From: Pseudovibrio flavus
GTDB taxonomy: Bacteria; Pseudomonadota; Alphaproteobacteria; Rhizobiales; Stappiaceae
Assembly (NCBI RefSeq): GCF_009711345.1
Contig: NZ_SMMA01000064.1
Location: 186,001 to 250,000, forward strand
Length of the DNA stretch: 64,000 nt
Direction of reading: 5' to 3'
Position 1 is the stretch's first letter; every line of letters begins with the position of its first letter. The notes below the pieces were generated by a model. That model worked only from the letters and a program-made list of their open reading frames with translations, made no database searches and was not told the DNA's origin. The position numbers were made by a program, and so were the translations under genes. Shown one piece after another: positions 1-9,877 of the stretch.

Positions 1-599
1 TCATCAAGGCTCGCGCCGCGAATATCGCTTTCCACCTGTTGTTTTAGCTCATTGATATCAAGCTGCTCAGGCGCGCTAATTTCTACCAAAATGATGCGCG
101 GCACAGGCAACTCTTCAAGCTGCAAACCAGCCCCTAGCCAAGGAGAAAGCAGGTCTTCCGTTTCCTTGTCAGAGAAGGCTCTCGCCTGTCCGACACCCGG
201 AAACTCTTGAACCAGAGCAATTGTCCTGTCGATCTCGCGCAACATATTGATGCCCTCGGTCGGACGGATCTGGATGGTCACCTCACGCACCAGATCATTA
301 CTCCAGTCGTTGGCTGCATCTTGCACAATGCTCACAAAGCCAACGGTAAGGCAGGCCAGAAAACTCATGATCGCCACAACCAGCATCAAAGCGCTGCCCA
401 CCACGTTTTGCGGCGGTACGATTGGCGCTGTTGGCCTGTGGGATTGGCGTTTGCGCTTTCTGGAAGGCTGCGCCGCTGTAGGCGCTTGCTTGGCTGCAGG
501 CCGAGTGCCCTTCCCCGCAGCAGGCTTTGGCTGCGCCGAACCTTGACGCTTCTGCTGCATGTCGCTGCGCGGGGCGCTTGGTCCACGTCGATCAGTCAT
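1..599 (-). CDS. ftsX: Cell division protein FtsX (C-terminal part outside window)
   Basis: FtsX is the membrane half of the FtsEX complex, which works at the division septum to control peptidoglycan hydrolases. Reading leftward from an ATG at 597-599, about 199 codons are open to the window edge. They encode a basic, Pro/Ala-rich cytoplasmic tail (about residues 1-65), one hydrophobic segment at about 68-92, then the start of the extracytoplasmic domain. The start overlaps the end of ftsE in an ATGACTGA arrangement, so the two are translationally coupled. The remaining membrane helices lie outside the window. Identification rests on the ftsE coupling plus this N-terminal layout. Confidence 0.9.
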   Translation of the reverse strand, partial: MTDRRGPSAPRSDMQQKRQGSAQPKPAAGKGTRPAAKQAPTAAQPSRKRKRQSHRPTAPIVPPQNVVGSALMLVVAIMSFLACLTVGFVSIVQDAANDWSNDLVREVTIQIRPTEGINMLREIDRTIALVQEFPGVGQARAFSDKETEDLLSPWLGAGLQLEELPVPRIILVEISAPEQLDINELKQQVESDIRGASLD

Positions 600-1251
600 A
601 AATAGTCAGCCGCCCGTCGTTCAAAACCAGATGGCGTGCATCCACCTGTTCAAGCAAATGCAGATCGTGGGTCGCTATAAGCACAGAAGTTCCCAAGCGA
701 TTAAGCTCGATAAACAAGCGCACCAAACGGCGAGCCAACGGCGGATCAACGTTACCGGTCGGCTCATCGGCCAGCAGAACTTCAGGTTGGGTAATCAGCG
801 CCCGCGCGATAGCGGCACGCTGTTTTTCACCGCCTGAAAGAACCGGCGGAAGAACATGCATCCGGTCCCCCAGCCCCACCCATTTCAGCAGATCAATCAC
901 ATCGGCACGGTATTCGTGCTCGGATTTACCGGCGACGCGGTGTGGCAGCGCGACATTCTCATAGGTCGTTAAATGCTCAAGCAGACGGAAATCCTGAAAG
1001 ACGACGCCAATACGGCGACGCATTGCCGGCATTCTGGCACGGCTGATCTGGGTACAATCCTGACCAAAGATGCTGATAAACCCGCGCGTAGGCTTAAGCG
1101 ACATAAACAGCAGACGCAGCAAACTTGTTTTACCGGCACCCGACGGGCCGGTAAGAAACTGAAATGATTGTGGTTCGATACTGAATGTCAGGTCCTTCAG
1201 GATTTCAGGACCCATCCCATACCGAAGCCCGACATTTTCGAATTTAATCAA
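592..1251 (-). CDS. ftsE: Cell division ATP-binding protein FtsE
   Basis: FtsE is the ABC-type ATPase partner of FtsX on the cytoplasmic face of the division site. The 219-residue protein has all nucleotide-binding elements: Walker A GPSGAGKT at 35-42, Q-loop Gln86, signature LSGGE at 138-142, Walker B ending in ADE at about 161-163, and the switch His at 195. Length is normal for FtsE. It is the upstream gene of a two-gene unit with ftsX, with overlapping stop and start. The divergent zinc-ribbon gene starts about 310 bp away, so the promoter should lie in 1252-1500. Confidence 0.95.
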   Translation of the reverse strand: MIKFENVGLRYGMGPEILKDLTFSIEPQSFQFLTGPSGAGKTSLLRLLFMSLKPTRGFISIFGQDCTQISRARMPAMRRRIGVVFQDFRLLEHLTTYENVALPHRVAGKSEHEYRADVIDLLKWVGLGDRMHVLPPVLSGGEKQRAAIARALITQPEVLLADEPTGNVDPPLARRLVRLFIELNRLGTSVLIATHDLHLLEQVDARHLVLNDGRLTIYD

Positions 1252-1559
1252 CGCCTGCTCCTCACTGTCACAGCGACGCTACTGATTTGCTGTTAACGCA
1301 TAATTAAGTCTGTGCTTTTCGGGTTTGCAACTATCCCCAGCTTAGTTCCCGTTTAAAACTTTTGCCAAGTCGCCATGCATGCGCACAAATACAGAACTTC
1401 ACCCTATTACCCTGCCCTGCAACAACGCAAAATTAACCCTTCATTAAGCATATTTATTATCCACTGGCCTCGGATCATGAGGTGCTTCGCATTCCATCAT
1501 CCTGCAGGCAGCTTCAACATCAGCTCCTGTCATGCTCTTGTTACCGGGGTTTTAAACGC
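1252..1559. other. Divergent intergenic region ftsE / zinc-ribbon gene
   Basis: This 308-bp AT-rich gap separates two divergent genes and must hold the promoters for ftsEX (leftward) and for the zinc-ribbon-hpt unit (rightward). An in-frame extension of the rightward gene begins at 1482, but it has no family resemblance and I treat it as leader. I see no convincing operator or terminator. Confidence 0.5.
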
Positions 1560-2426
1560 GTGAGGATCGCTTGTCCTGATTGCGGCACCGCCTATCAGGT
1601 GCCCGTTAGCTCCCTTGGCTCTGCCGGGAGAAAGGTGAAGTGCGCCCGATGCAGCTCCCACTGGTTTGCCGAGGTTCCCAAAACAGCCAGTGAAACAGAG
1701 GCAGACGAGCAATGGATGGATTTGGACCGCCAGACAAGCGCCAAGACGAACGGCACAGCAGATTCTGCAAGCCAGCGCTCTGCAGCCAACGATGATGAAA
1801 TCGCCGACCAGCAAGATCAAAGCCAGCCTTCTTCGCTAGAGAGTAGTGAAGTGGCGCAGGACTCGCGTATTTCTAGCCCTACAGAACCGAAAAACAGCGC
1901 GGATATACCCGTAACTCCCAAAAACAAACGGGAGTCTGTAAAAAAATCACCGTCTTCCAGAAAATCCAGTGCTATAAGGGTGCGCCGACGCATGGGCTTG
2001 GCTCTTTTTGTAGCCTCCCTTGTACTTTGCTTTGTCACTTTTAAATATCGTGACGAACTGGTAAGGGCCTATCCTGAACTAGCGGAGCTTTACCAGCTCG
2101 TTGGCATAGAAATTAACCTGCGTGGACTCGTCTTCAAGGACCTGAGAACTTTTCGTGAATACGAAGAGACCTCGGAAATTTTGGTGGTTGAAGGAACCAT
2201 CGAAAATATTACCGGGAAGACTAACCCTATTCCTGCTGTGCGCCTTTCTTTGCGCTCTCAGGATTTGCAGGAAATATATGCTTGGACCATTGAGCCCAAA
2301 GAAGCTCATTTGGACCCAGGTGCAACCACACGGTTCCGCACCCGGTTGGTATCGCCACCGGAAAGGGCCGCAGACATACAATTGCGCTTCGTAGGGCGCC
2401 AAGACAGAAGAGCGAGCATTCGATGA
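1560..2426 (+). CDS. Zinc-ribbon, single-pass membrane protein (MJ0042-type motif, DUF3426-like C-terminus)
   Basis: I chose the GTG at 1560 because family members begin directly with the zinc ribbon (here VRIACPDCGTAY); a longer in-frame start at 1482 only adds unrelated residues. The 288-residue product has two CxxC pairs in its first 40 residues, a long Ser/Glu/Lys-rich disordered linker, one membrane helix at roughly 150-165 (MGLALFVASLVLCFVTF), and an extracytoplasmic beta-rich domain whose pattern of a conserved VEG-I-N segment resembles DUF3426. Its stop overlaps the hpt start by four bases (ATGA). The biochemical function is unknown. The gene is a regular neighbour of ftsE and hpt in Hyphomicrobiales. 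Confidence 0.75.
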   Translation: MRIACPDCGTAYQVPVSSLGSAGRKVKCARCSSHWFAEVPKTASETEADEQWMDLDRQTSAKTNGTADSASQRSAANDDEIADQQDQSQPSSLESSEVAQDSRISSPTEPKNSADIPVTPKNKRESVKKSPSSRKSSAIRVRRRMGLALFVASLVLCFVTFKYRDELVRAYPELAELYQLVGIEINLRGLVFKDLRTFREYEETSEILVVEGTIENITGKTNPIPAVRLSLRSQDLQEIYAWTIEPKEAHLDPGATTRFRTRLVSPPERAADIQLRFVGRQDRRASIR

Positions 2427-2968
2427 CCGGACAGCCGGAAATCCGTGTGTTGTTTGATGAAGAAATCATCGCCACACGTGTTAACGCTATTGCAGAAGAA
2501 ATCGCGAAAGACGAGCCAAAGGACCTGCTGGTCGTAGCAGTACTAAAGGGCAGCTTCATGTTCGCTGCGGACCTTGCCCGCGCACTGCACACCGCCGGTA
2601 TGGCTCCGGAAATGGAATTTTTACACCTTTCCAGTTATGGAAGGGAAACAGTGTCATCTGGCACCGTAACTGTGTTGCGCGACATCGAGAGCGATGTGAC
2701 CGATCGCGACGTAGTTTTGGTAGATGACATTCTGGAATCTGGCCGCACCCTGCGCTTTGCAGCAGACATGATTGCAAAACGTGGTGCTCGCTCTGTTCGT
2801 GTTGCTGCGCTTCTTGATAAGCCAGAGCACCGCAAAGCGGATATCACAGCCGACTATGTTGGCTTTGAATGCCCAGATAAATTCGTAGTGGGTTACGGCA
2901 TGGACATGGCTCATGCCTTCAGACAGTTGCCATTCATCGGGTACGTCCCGCAGGAAGGCGACGCCTAA
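2423..2968 (+). CDS. hpt: Hypoxanthine phosphoribosyltransferase
   Basis: This purine-salvage enzyme converts hypoxanthine (and guanine) plus PRPP to IMP (GMP) in the cytosol. The 181-residue protein is of family length and carries the PRPP-binding loop VVLVDDILESGRTL at about 97-110, plus the flexible-loop segment around LHLSSYGRET (67-76) and an N-terminal LKGSFMF motif. It is coupled to the zinc-ribbon gene by a four-base overlap and followed after 14 bp by the response regulator, so the three are probably one transcript. Confidence 0.93.
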   Translation: MTGQPEIRVLFDEEIIATRVNAIAEEIAKDEPKDLLVVAVLKGSFMFAADLARALHTAGMAPEMEFLHLSSYGRETVSSGTVTVLRDIESDVTDRDVVLVDDILESGRTLRFAADMIAKRGARSVRVAALLDKPEHRKADITADYVGFECPDKFVVGYGMDMAHAFRQLPFIGYVPQEGDA

Positions 2969-2982
2969 AAGGGGAAACGGCA

Positions 2983-3381
2983 ATGGCACGCGTACTTCTG
3001 ACAGAAGACGATGAAGCAGTCCGGGTTTTCGTAAAACGAGCCCTTGAGCTTGATGGCCATAACGTAACCGCTGTTGAAGACGGCACCGAAGCGGCTGAGG
3101 CTCTCTTGCAAAATCAGGGAGCCTTCGACCTGCTGCTGTCCGATATCAAAATGCCGGAGATGGATGGCATTGATCTGGCCATGCAGACCAGTCAGCGCTA
3201 TCCCGGCTTACCTATCCTATTGATGACAGGCTATGCAGACCAGCGCGAACGCTCTGACGAGCTGAGCGGCTGCATTAAAGACGTGATCACCAAGCCGTTT
3301 TCTCTAGTAGAAGTTCGGCAAGCTGTAGCACGCGCTTTGGCAGGCGAAGAAATTCACGCAAAGCCGCGTATCTACGCCTAA
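2983..3381 (+). CDS. Single-domain response regulator (CheY/CpdR-like receiver)
   Basis: The 132-residue protein is a lone receiver domain with no output domain. Key residues are visible: the acidic pair Asp9/Asp10, the phospho-acceptor Asp54, Thr82 and Lys104 (in ITKPF). A strong GGGG ribosome-binding site precedes the ATG. It is the last gene of the rightward ftsE-proximal unit. Size and phosphorylation-site layout resemble CpdR, the ClpXP adaptor of alphaproteobacteria, but a receiver alone cannot decide this. It might equally act in another phosphorelay. Confidence 0.8.
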   Translation: MARVLLTEDDEAVRVFVKRALELDGHNVTAVEDGTEAAEALLQNQGAFDLLLSDIKMPEMDGIDLAMQTSQRYPGLPILLMTGYADQRERSDELSGCIKDVITKPFSLVEVRQAVARALAGEEIHAKPRIYA

Positions 3382-3425
3382 GCCGCGAAGAACAGCGCTC
3401 TTCACACATCTATAAAGCGTAGAAG

Positions 3426-3454
3426 AAGCCCGTCGCCTCTAGCGCCGCGGGCTT
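3426..3454. terminator. Possible bidirectional terminator hairpin
   Basis: The arms AAGCCCG (3426-3432) and CGGGCTT (3448-3454) form a 7-bp stem between two convergent genes. The right arm reaches into the stop codon of the leftward gene. No clear T-run follows on either strand, so this is a weak call. Confidence 0.4.
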
Positions 3455-6005
3455 AATACTGTTTGAGAAGACGTTCCAGATAGTCGAGCTCGTGCGGCGG
3501 GCGATCCGGATCAGAGAACCGGCGGCGGAGCTCTTCCAGAATACGGCGTGCCCGCTGAACGTCGATCACGTCTGGAATTTCCACCTGATTGCCAAACTCC
3601 GGCCCCTCTGTGCGGCGCATACGGCCCAAGGGATCTTGGCTATAGGGCGAGCGCGTTCCCGCGCTTTGGCCGCCACTTTGCCCAGTAAGCTGATCCGCCA
3701 ATTGTCGTGCACCTTGCCTTAGAGCCTCAACAGCTTCGCCCTGCTCTCCAACAGCCTGTCCTGTCTGCCCTTCTTTCAGCGCGTCTTGGGCATCGCCCAT
3801 GGCTTCACCAGCTTGATCCAGTTGCTGGTTCGGCTCTGCTCCATTGTTTGCAAGATCATCAAGAAGCTTTTGCAAGCGATCAGACAATGCACCCTGCTGT
3901 TTTTGCAAGGAGCGCAACGCATCTTCCATGCTCTGCCCGCCTTGATCCTGCTGCATCTGACCATTTTGCTGACGTTGCTGATGGGTTTCATCCATCAAAG
4001 ACTGCTGCCCTTCTATCAGGTCACCAAGCTCCTGTAGCGCTTCCAGCATCTTTTGCTGCTGTGGGTTCGGGCGCTGAGGCCTTGCGGTCTGCAGATTTTC
4101 AAGCATTTGCTGCATTTGCGCCAGCAGTTCCCGAGCAGCCTCTAGAGATCCGGTTTTTGCCAACTCCTCCATGCGCCGCATCATCTCCTCAAGGTCTTGG
4201 GGACTGATGCTCTGGGCATTGGGGTCGGGCGGCATTTGCTGCGCTGTTTGAGGAGATTGCTCCATCTGTTGTCTAAGCGCCTGCAAATATTCCTGAAGGG
4301 CCTTGCGAAGGTTATCCATCAACTTGGCGATTTCCGCTTCAGAGGCACCCTCTTCCAGCGCACGGCGCAAAGCTTCCTGCGCTTCACGCAAAGCACGCTC
4401 TGCGTGAGATAGATCGCCATCTTCGACAGTCAGAGCAATATCCCAAAGAGCGCCGACAATCGGCGTAAGCGCTTCATCGCTACGGGCATCAGTAAGGCGC
4501 GAATAAACGTGGTTTAGCGGCAAATAGATACCAGCGTCATTGATGAATACCTCTGGCGCGATAAGCAGGCTATCCATTGCATCGATAACATCAACCTGCC
4601 GGTTCGTATCCATCGCCAGTTCGCGGCGTTGCTCCACCAACGACAGAGCCAGAGGCTCGGTAAACCGTCGTTGTGGCAAGGTAAGGCGAACAGGATCACT
4701 CCGCGTTTCCTGTCCTGCTTCATCCACTGCGATCAATACCAAGAAGACCTCTGATCCCGCCCATGGATGCGCAGTAAGGTCTTTAAATGTCTCTGCTGTC
4801 CCACTTAGCCCCTTGCCAGCAGGCAAACTCAGCATGAATTTTGGCGCTTCAACGAGAGGCGATAACGGCTTGTGCGCCCTTTGCATAGAGCCAGAAGCCG
4901 CGATTTCTGCCCGCGCCGATGCTACCCCATAATCATCGCCTGCCTCGTAAAGAAGCTTGAGACTGCCAGAAAGCTGCTCGCTTGGCGGTTCAAGCAAACG
5001 GATTTGCGGAGGCTTGTCTTCGGTTACCGAAAATTGCCATGAACGGATGATGTTCCGCCCTTCAGCAAGCACCAACTCCCCACTGGAGGCTAAATCAAAC
5101 TGCCATTCTTGAGCCTGTTGACGCCTTCCATCCGGCGCTTTGATCTCTGGAAGTGGTTCTCCTGCTCCAGTGGTATCCTCGCCCTTAAAATACATAGAGG
5201 CTTCGCGGTCCCCTTGAACGCGAACCAGCACCTCACTGCCCTCAACCACTGTTATCGGGGCACCTTCCTCCCGCAGTTCCATGGAACTTCCGCTCAAAAA
5301 TATCGGCGCTTCACCAGTATAAAGCGGCGGTGTAATCCATGCATCAATGCGCGTCGCAACAGAAGTGCCGGAAGCTTGGCGGTTGAAGGGATCTAGAAGG
5401 CTTTGCCAATTCGCACCGCCGGAAAGACCGAGGCTTGCAACAACGAACAGCCCAACCACAGCGCGGATGCCATAGGGGTCCCTCTGGTAAGTCTTTGCAT
5501 TGGGGTAACCTACTTTAAGAGCACCCAGAGCCTCTCGCAGGCGTTTTTGATGGACCGTCCATAAAGCGCTGGCAGCAGGGTCATCCGCGCCAGCTGCAAG
5601 GCGATCTTCCATACCAACGAGAGGTCGGTGATCAACACCGCTCTGCAACTCGACGCGTCTTAGGCAATCAGCTCGCGTGGGAAATCTAAAGGTGCGGCAC
5701 CGCCAAACGCTAACAGAAAAACCGGCAGCGAGGACCACCACAAGCGTACCCACTAGATAGAGCGGGATGACTTGCCAGAAACCAAGGAAACTCAGACCTG
5801 CGTAGACCGCAAGAAACGAGATTGGCCAAAGCACAAGAGGCCATCCCCGCTCCCAAATAAGCGCGAGCCTTGAAAGCAGAACCTTCCGCTCAATGGTTCC
5901 TTCTATGCTTTGAGAAAAGAGGGAGGAACGGGCAGAATCCGCTCCCTGACGCCCAGCAGAACGAGGCGTTACAGATTGCTCAGTGACGTTTGCATCATCG
6001 TTCAA
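3453..6005 (-). CDS. TIGR02302/DUF4175 family membrane protein
   Basis: The 850-residue protein starts at a TTG (6003-6005) preceded by AGAGG; there is no alternative ATG before the membrane segments. It has two or three N-terminal hydrophobic segments (about 50-100 and 180-195), an Ig-like extracytoplasmic region, and a C-terminal third that is strikingly rich in Gln, Glu, Met and Ala with predicted long helices (about 530-780). This matches TIGR02302 (DUF4175), a family confined largely to alphaproteobacteria and usually next to lysA. The function is not established. The Gln/Met-rich helices suggest coiled-coil assembly. It is the terminal gene of a leftward block with lysA. Confidence 0.8.
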   Translation of the reverse strand: MNDDANVTEQSVTPRSAGRQGADSARSSLFSQSIEGTIERKVLLSRLALIWERGWPLVLWPISFLAVYAGLSFLGFWQVIPLYLVGTLVVVLAAGFSVSVWRCRTFRFPTRADCLRRVELQSGVDHRPLVGMEDRLAAGADDPAASALWTVHQKRLREALGALKVGYPNAKTYQRDPYGIRAVVGLFVVASLGLSGGANWQSLLDPFNRQASGTSVATRIDAWITPPLYTGEAPIFLSGSSMELREEGAPITVVEGSEVLVRVQGDREASMYFKGEDTTGAGEPLPEIKAPDGRRQQAQEWQFDLASSGELVLAEGRNIIRSWQFSVTEDKPPQIRLLEPPSEQLSGSLKLLYEAGDDYGVASARAEIAASGSMQRAHKPLSPLVEAPKFMLSLPAGKGLSGTAETFKDLTAHPWAGSEVFLVLIAVDEAGQETRSDPVRLTLPQRRFTEPLALSLVEQRRELAMDTNRQVDVIDAMDSLLIAPEVFINDAGIYLPLNHVYSRLTDARSDEALTPIVGALWDIALTVEDGDLSHAERALREAQEALRRALEEGASEAEIAKLMDNLRKALQEYLQALRQQMEQSPQTAQQMPPDPNAQSISPQDLEEMMRRMEELAKTGSLEAARELLAQMQQMLENLQTARPQRPNPQQQKMLEALQELGDLIEGQQSLMDETHQQRQQNGQMQQDQGGQSMEDALRSLQKQQGALSDRLQKLLDDLANNGAEPNQQLDQAGEAMGDAQDALKEGQTGQAVGEQGEAVEALRQGARQLADQLTGQSGGQSAGTRSPYSQDPLGRMRRTEGPEFGNQVEIPDVIDVQRARRILEELRRRFSDPDRPPHELDYLERLLKQY

Positions 6006-6100
6006 TTCGGCCTCTCATGCTGCCGCTTTTAGTTAAAGGGCAGCATAAGGGCTCAATGACGCTAGGGCAATCCGCTGATGGATATGGGCTTAAGAAGCCC

Positions 6101-7372
6101 TTATTTGCCAGCGACCCAGTTAGGAATTGTGTCCAAACCAAGCAGTTCATCGTAGGACTGACGAGGACGGACAACAGCAAACTTGTCGCCGTCCACCAGC
6201 ACTTCAGGAATAAGCAAACGGGTGTTGTAGGTGCAAGACTGGGTCGCACCATAAGCACCGGCAGAATAGACAGCGATCAAATCGCCCTCTTCAAACTGAG
6301 GTACTTCGCGGTCTTTTGCCAGATAGTCACCTGTCTCGCAGACAGGGCCAACGATGTCAGCGGTAAAGGTCTCGCCGTTCTGACGCTCTTCAGAAACGGC
6401 ACCAACTTCGTGGTGGGCTTCGTAAAGCGTTGGACGGATGAGGTCGTTCATCGCCGCATCAACAATCACAAAGTTCTTAACTTCACCCGGTTTTACAAAC
6501 ACGGTTTCCGTTACAAGAATACCGGCGTTTCCGGAGATCAAACGGCCCGGCTCAAGAATAATCGTGCAGCCCAGATCCTTTATACGCTTGCGAACTACCT
6601 CGGCATAGTCAAGCGGAGATGGAGCATCGATACCGCCGCCATAAGGTATGCCCAAGCCGCCACCAAGATCGACATGGCTGATATCGTGGCCATCTGCCTT
6701 CAATTGCTCGACCAACTCTCCAAGACGGGAAAACGCGCTGTCAAACGGCTCCAACTCAGTAATCTGGGAGCCTATATGCATATCGATACCGGTTACCTTG
6801 ATGCCCGGCAGTTTCGCTGCATTCCCGTAAACCTCTCGAGCATGTTTCCAAGCGATACCGAATTTGTTTTCCGCCTTGCCGGTCGAAATCTTGGCATGGG
6901 TTTTTGCATCGACATCTGGATTGATGCGCAGCGAAATCGGCGCAACCTTGTCCATTTCGCTTGCCACTTCGGAAAGGCGGCGCAGTTCGGACTCAGATTC
7001 AATGTTGAAGCACTTGATGCCCACTTCCAGACCAAAGCGCATTTCAGAGCGCTTCTTGCCAACGCCGGAAAATACGATCTTGTTTGCCGGAACGCCTGCA
7101 GCCAAAGCACGGCGCAGTTCGCCCTCGGAAACAACGTCCATACCAGCGCCAAGGTTCGCAAGAACCTTCAAAACAGCAAGGTTGGAGTTGGCTTTAACCG
7201 CGTAGCACACCAGATGGTCAATACCCTCAAAAGCGCCGTCAAATACAGTGAAGTGACGCTCAAGGGTCGCGCGCGAATAACAATAGAACGGAGTTTCAAC
7301 GGCCTGAGCCATTTCCGCGATGGAAACATCTTCGGCGTGCAGCACGCCGTTTTTGTACTCGAAGTGATGCAA
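6101..7372 (-). CDS. lysA: Diaminopimelate decarboxylase
   Basis: This PLP enzyme catalyses the last step of lysine biosynthesis, meso-diaminopimelate to L-lysine plus CO2. The 423-residue alanine-racemase-fold protein has the PLP lysine in CYAVKAN (Lys60), a glycine-rich phosphate-binding stretch DLGGGLGIPYGGG around 223-235, and the active-site Cys in GPVCETGD near 340. The start is a TTG at 7370-7372 with GAGG eight bases upstream; the reading frame upstream to the stop holds no ATG or GTG. It lies between the small lipoprotein gene and the TIGR02302 gene, all leftward. Confidence 0.94.
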   Translation of the reverse strand: MHHFEYKNGVLHAEDVSIAEMAQAVETPFYCYSRATLERHFTVFDGAFEGIDHLVCYAVKANSNLAVLKVLANLGAGMDVVSEGELRRALAAGVPANKIVFSGVGKKRSEMRFGLEVGIKCFNIESESELRRLSEVASEMDKVAPISLRINPDVDAKTHAKISTGKAENKFGIAWKHAREVYGNAAKLPGIKVTGIDMHIGSQITELEPFDSAFSRLGELVEQLKADGHDISHVDLGGGLGIPYGGGIDAPSPLDYAEVVRKRIKDLGCTIILEPGRLISGNAGILVTETVFVKPGEVKNFVIVDAAMNDLIRPTLYEAHHEVGAVSEERQNGETFTADIVGPVCETGDYLAKDREVPQFEEGDLIAVYSAGAYGATQSCTYNTRLLIPEVLVDGDKFAVVRPRQSYDELLGLDTIPNWVAGK

Positions 7373-7450
7373 GGTCGGGTCCTCAACAAACCGGGCCCGT
7401 GGCAGCTCTATCCGCGGGCATTTGTCTAGTTTTTAGATTTTTAATAGGGG

Positions 7451-7666
7451 TCAGATCAGCGGATCAAGCACAAAGCTCTTACCATCGACCGTGCTCTCAG
7501 GTTTTTCGCCTTCCAGTTCTACGACTTTATTTTCCTGCGCCACGGTATCACCGGGAATGACAGGATCAAGGCTACCTCTGCGACCACACGCAGAAACAGC
7601 AAGGGCCACACCAAGAATAACGGTAAGGGATACCAGTTTGGAGGAAAGGCCGGAGGACTGAAGCAT
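7451..7666 (-). CDS. Small lipoprotein, LptM (YifL)-like
   Basis: The ATG at 7664-7666 gives a 71-residue protein with a signal peptide ending in the lipobox AVSAC followed by GRRG, the typical lipoprotein start of the YifL/LptM family. An upstream in-frame GTG at 7690 adds eight residues and is less likely. The mature part is short and acidic. In enterobacteria LptM helps LptD disulfide maturation, but that role is not shown for alphaproteobacteria. Its place between argH and lysA is a conserved one in Hyphomicrobiales. Confidence 0.75.
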   Translation of the reverse strand: MLQSSGLSSKLVSLTVILGVALAVSACGRRGSLDPVIPGDTVAQENKVVELEGEKPESTVDGKSFVLDPLI

Positions 7667-7761
7667 TATTTCGCCGCCACAAAAAATCACAACTGAGAAA
7701 TGGATAGAGCAGACTTCACTTGGGTAAACAAAGCCTGCTCTAATCCATGCACGTAATTAGA

Positions 7762-7777
7762 GGCCCATGCAAGGGCC
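7762..7777 (-). terminator. Short hairpin downstream of argH
   Basis: The arms GGCCC (7762-7766) and GGGCC (7773-7777) lie 14 bp past the argH stop on the leftward transcript. The stem is only 5 bp and there is no uridine tract, so it may not terminate transcription. Confidence 0.25.
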
Positions 7778-7790
7778 AACTAACCCTAGA

Positions 7791-9188
<1,398 letters not shown>

Positions 9189-9216
9189 CTAACGCCCTCG
9201 TGCCTTTGAGAAAACT

Positions 9217-9876
9217 ATGAAGAAAAAAATTACTACCGAAAGTTTGATGCCTCGAAAAGCAATAATTGCCGGTTTTCTTTTGATTGTTGGCGCTGGAGCG
9301 GGATACTTTAGTTTTACTAAACTGAGTTCAACCGATGCAGATGCCGCTACGTGTTCTGCATCTTTAGCTGCGGCAAAGGCGGTTAAATCTATCGCATCGG
9401 GGGAAGTGGCAGGTTTTTTGGCTGCTGAAAAACCGCTTTATCTTGGTGATCTAACGTTTGTTGATGACCAGAAAAACCAAATGAATATCTCGCAGGTTTC
9501 CCAAACCCGCCTCATGAACCTTTGGGCCACATGGTGCGCACCGTGCCGAAAAGAGATGCCGCATCTGGACAAGCTACAAAGCGAAATGGGCGCTGATGAT
9601 TTCGAGGTCGTGGCCGTAAATGTCGACAGAGGGGAAAATAACGCTAAGCCCAAGGCTTTCCTCGAAGAAATCGGCGTGACCAATCTTGCCTACTACAACG
9701 ATCACACCATGACGATTTTTCAGGACCTAAGGAAACTGGGCCGTGCGCCGGGCTTGCCAACAACCGTCCTTGTGGGCAAGGACGGCTGCGAGATCGGTTC
9801 TATGTTCGGCCCTGCAGACTGGGCTGCGCCTGAAGCGCAAAAGCTTATTAAAGCCGCCATGGAAGCGCAGGGCTAA
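9217..9876 (+). CDS. TlpA-family membrane-anchored thioredoxin-like protein
   Basis: The 219-residue protein has one N-terminal membrane anchor (about residues 15-34) and a thioredoxin-like domain with the redox motif WCAPC (Cys107, Cys110). It should face the periplasm and act as a thiol reductase, as TlpA does for cytochrome oxidase or c-type cytochrome maturation. A Cys at about 46 just after the anchor and one at about 191 are further visible cysteines. It is divergent from argH and ends one base before convergent tesB. The substrate cannot be told from sequence. Confidence 0.87.
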   Translation: MKKKITTESLMPRKAIIAGFLLIVGAGAGYFSFTKLSSTDADAATCSASLAAAKAVKSIASGEVAGFLAAEKPLYLGDLTFVDDQKNQMNISQVSQTRLMNLWATWCAPCRKEMPHLDKLQSEMGADDFEVVAVNVDRGENNAKPKAFLEEIGVTNLAYYNDHTMTIFQDLRKLGRAPGLPTTVLVGKDGCEIGSMFGPADWAAPEAQKLIKAAMEAQG

Positions 9877-9877
9877 C

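Noticed and set aside
5990-7429. 479-codon frame antisense to lysA
   Set aside because: It covers lysA, which has clear catalytic motifs; the antisense product shows no domain.
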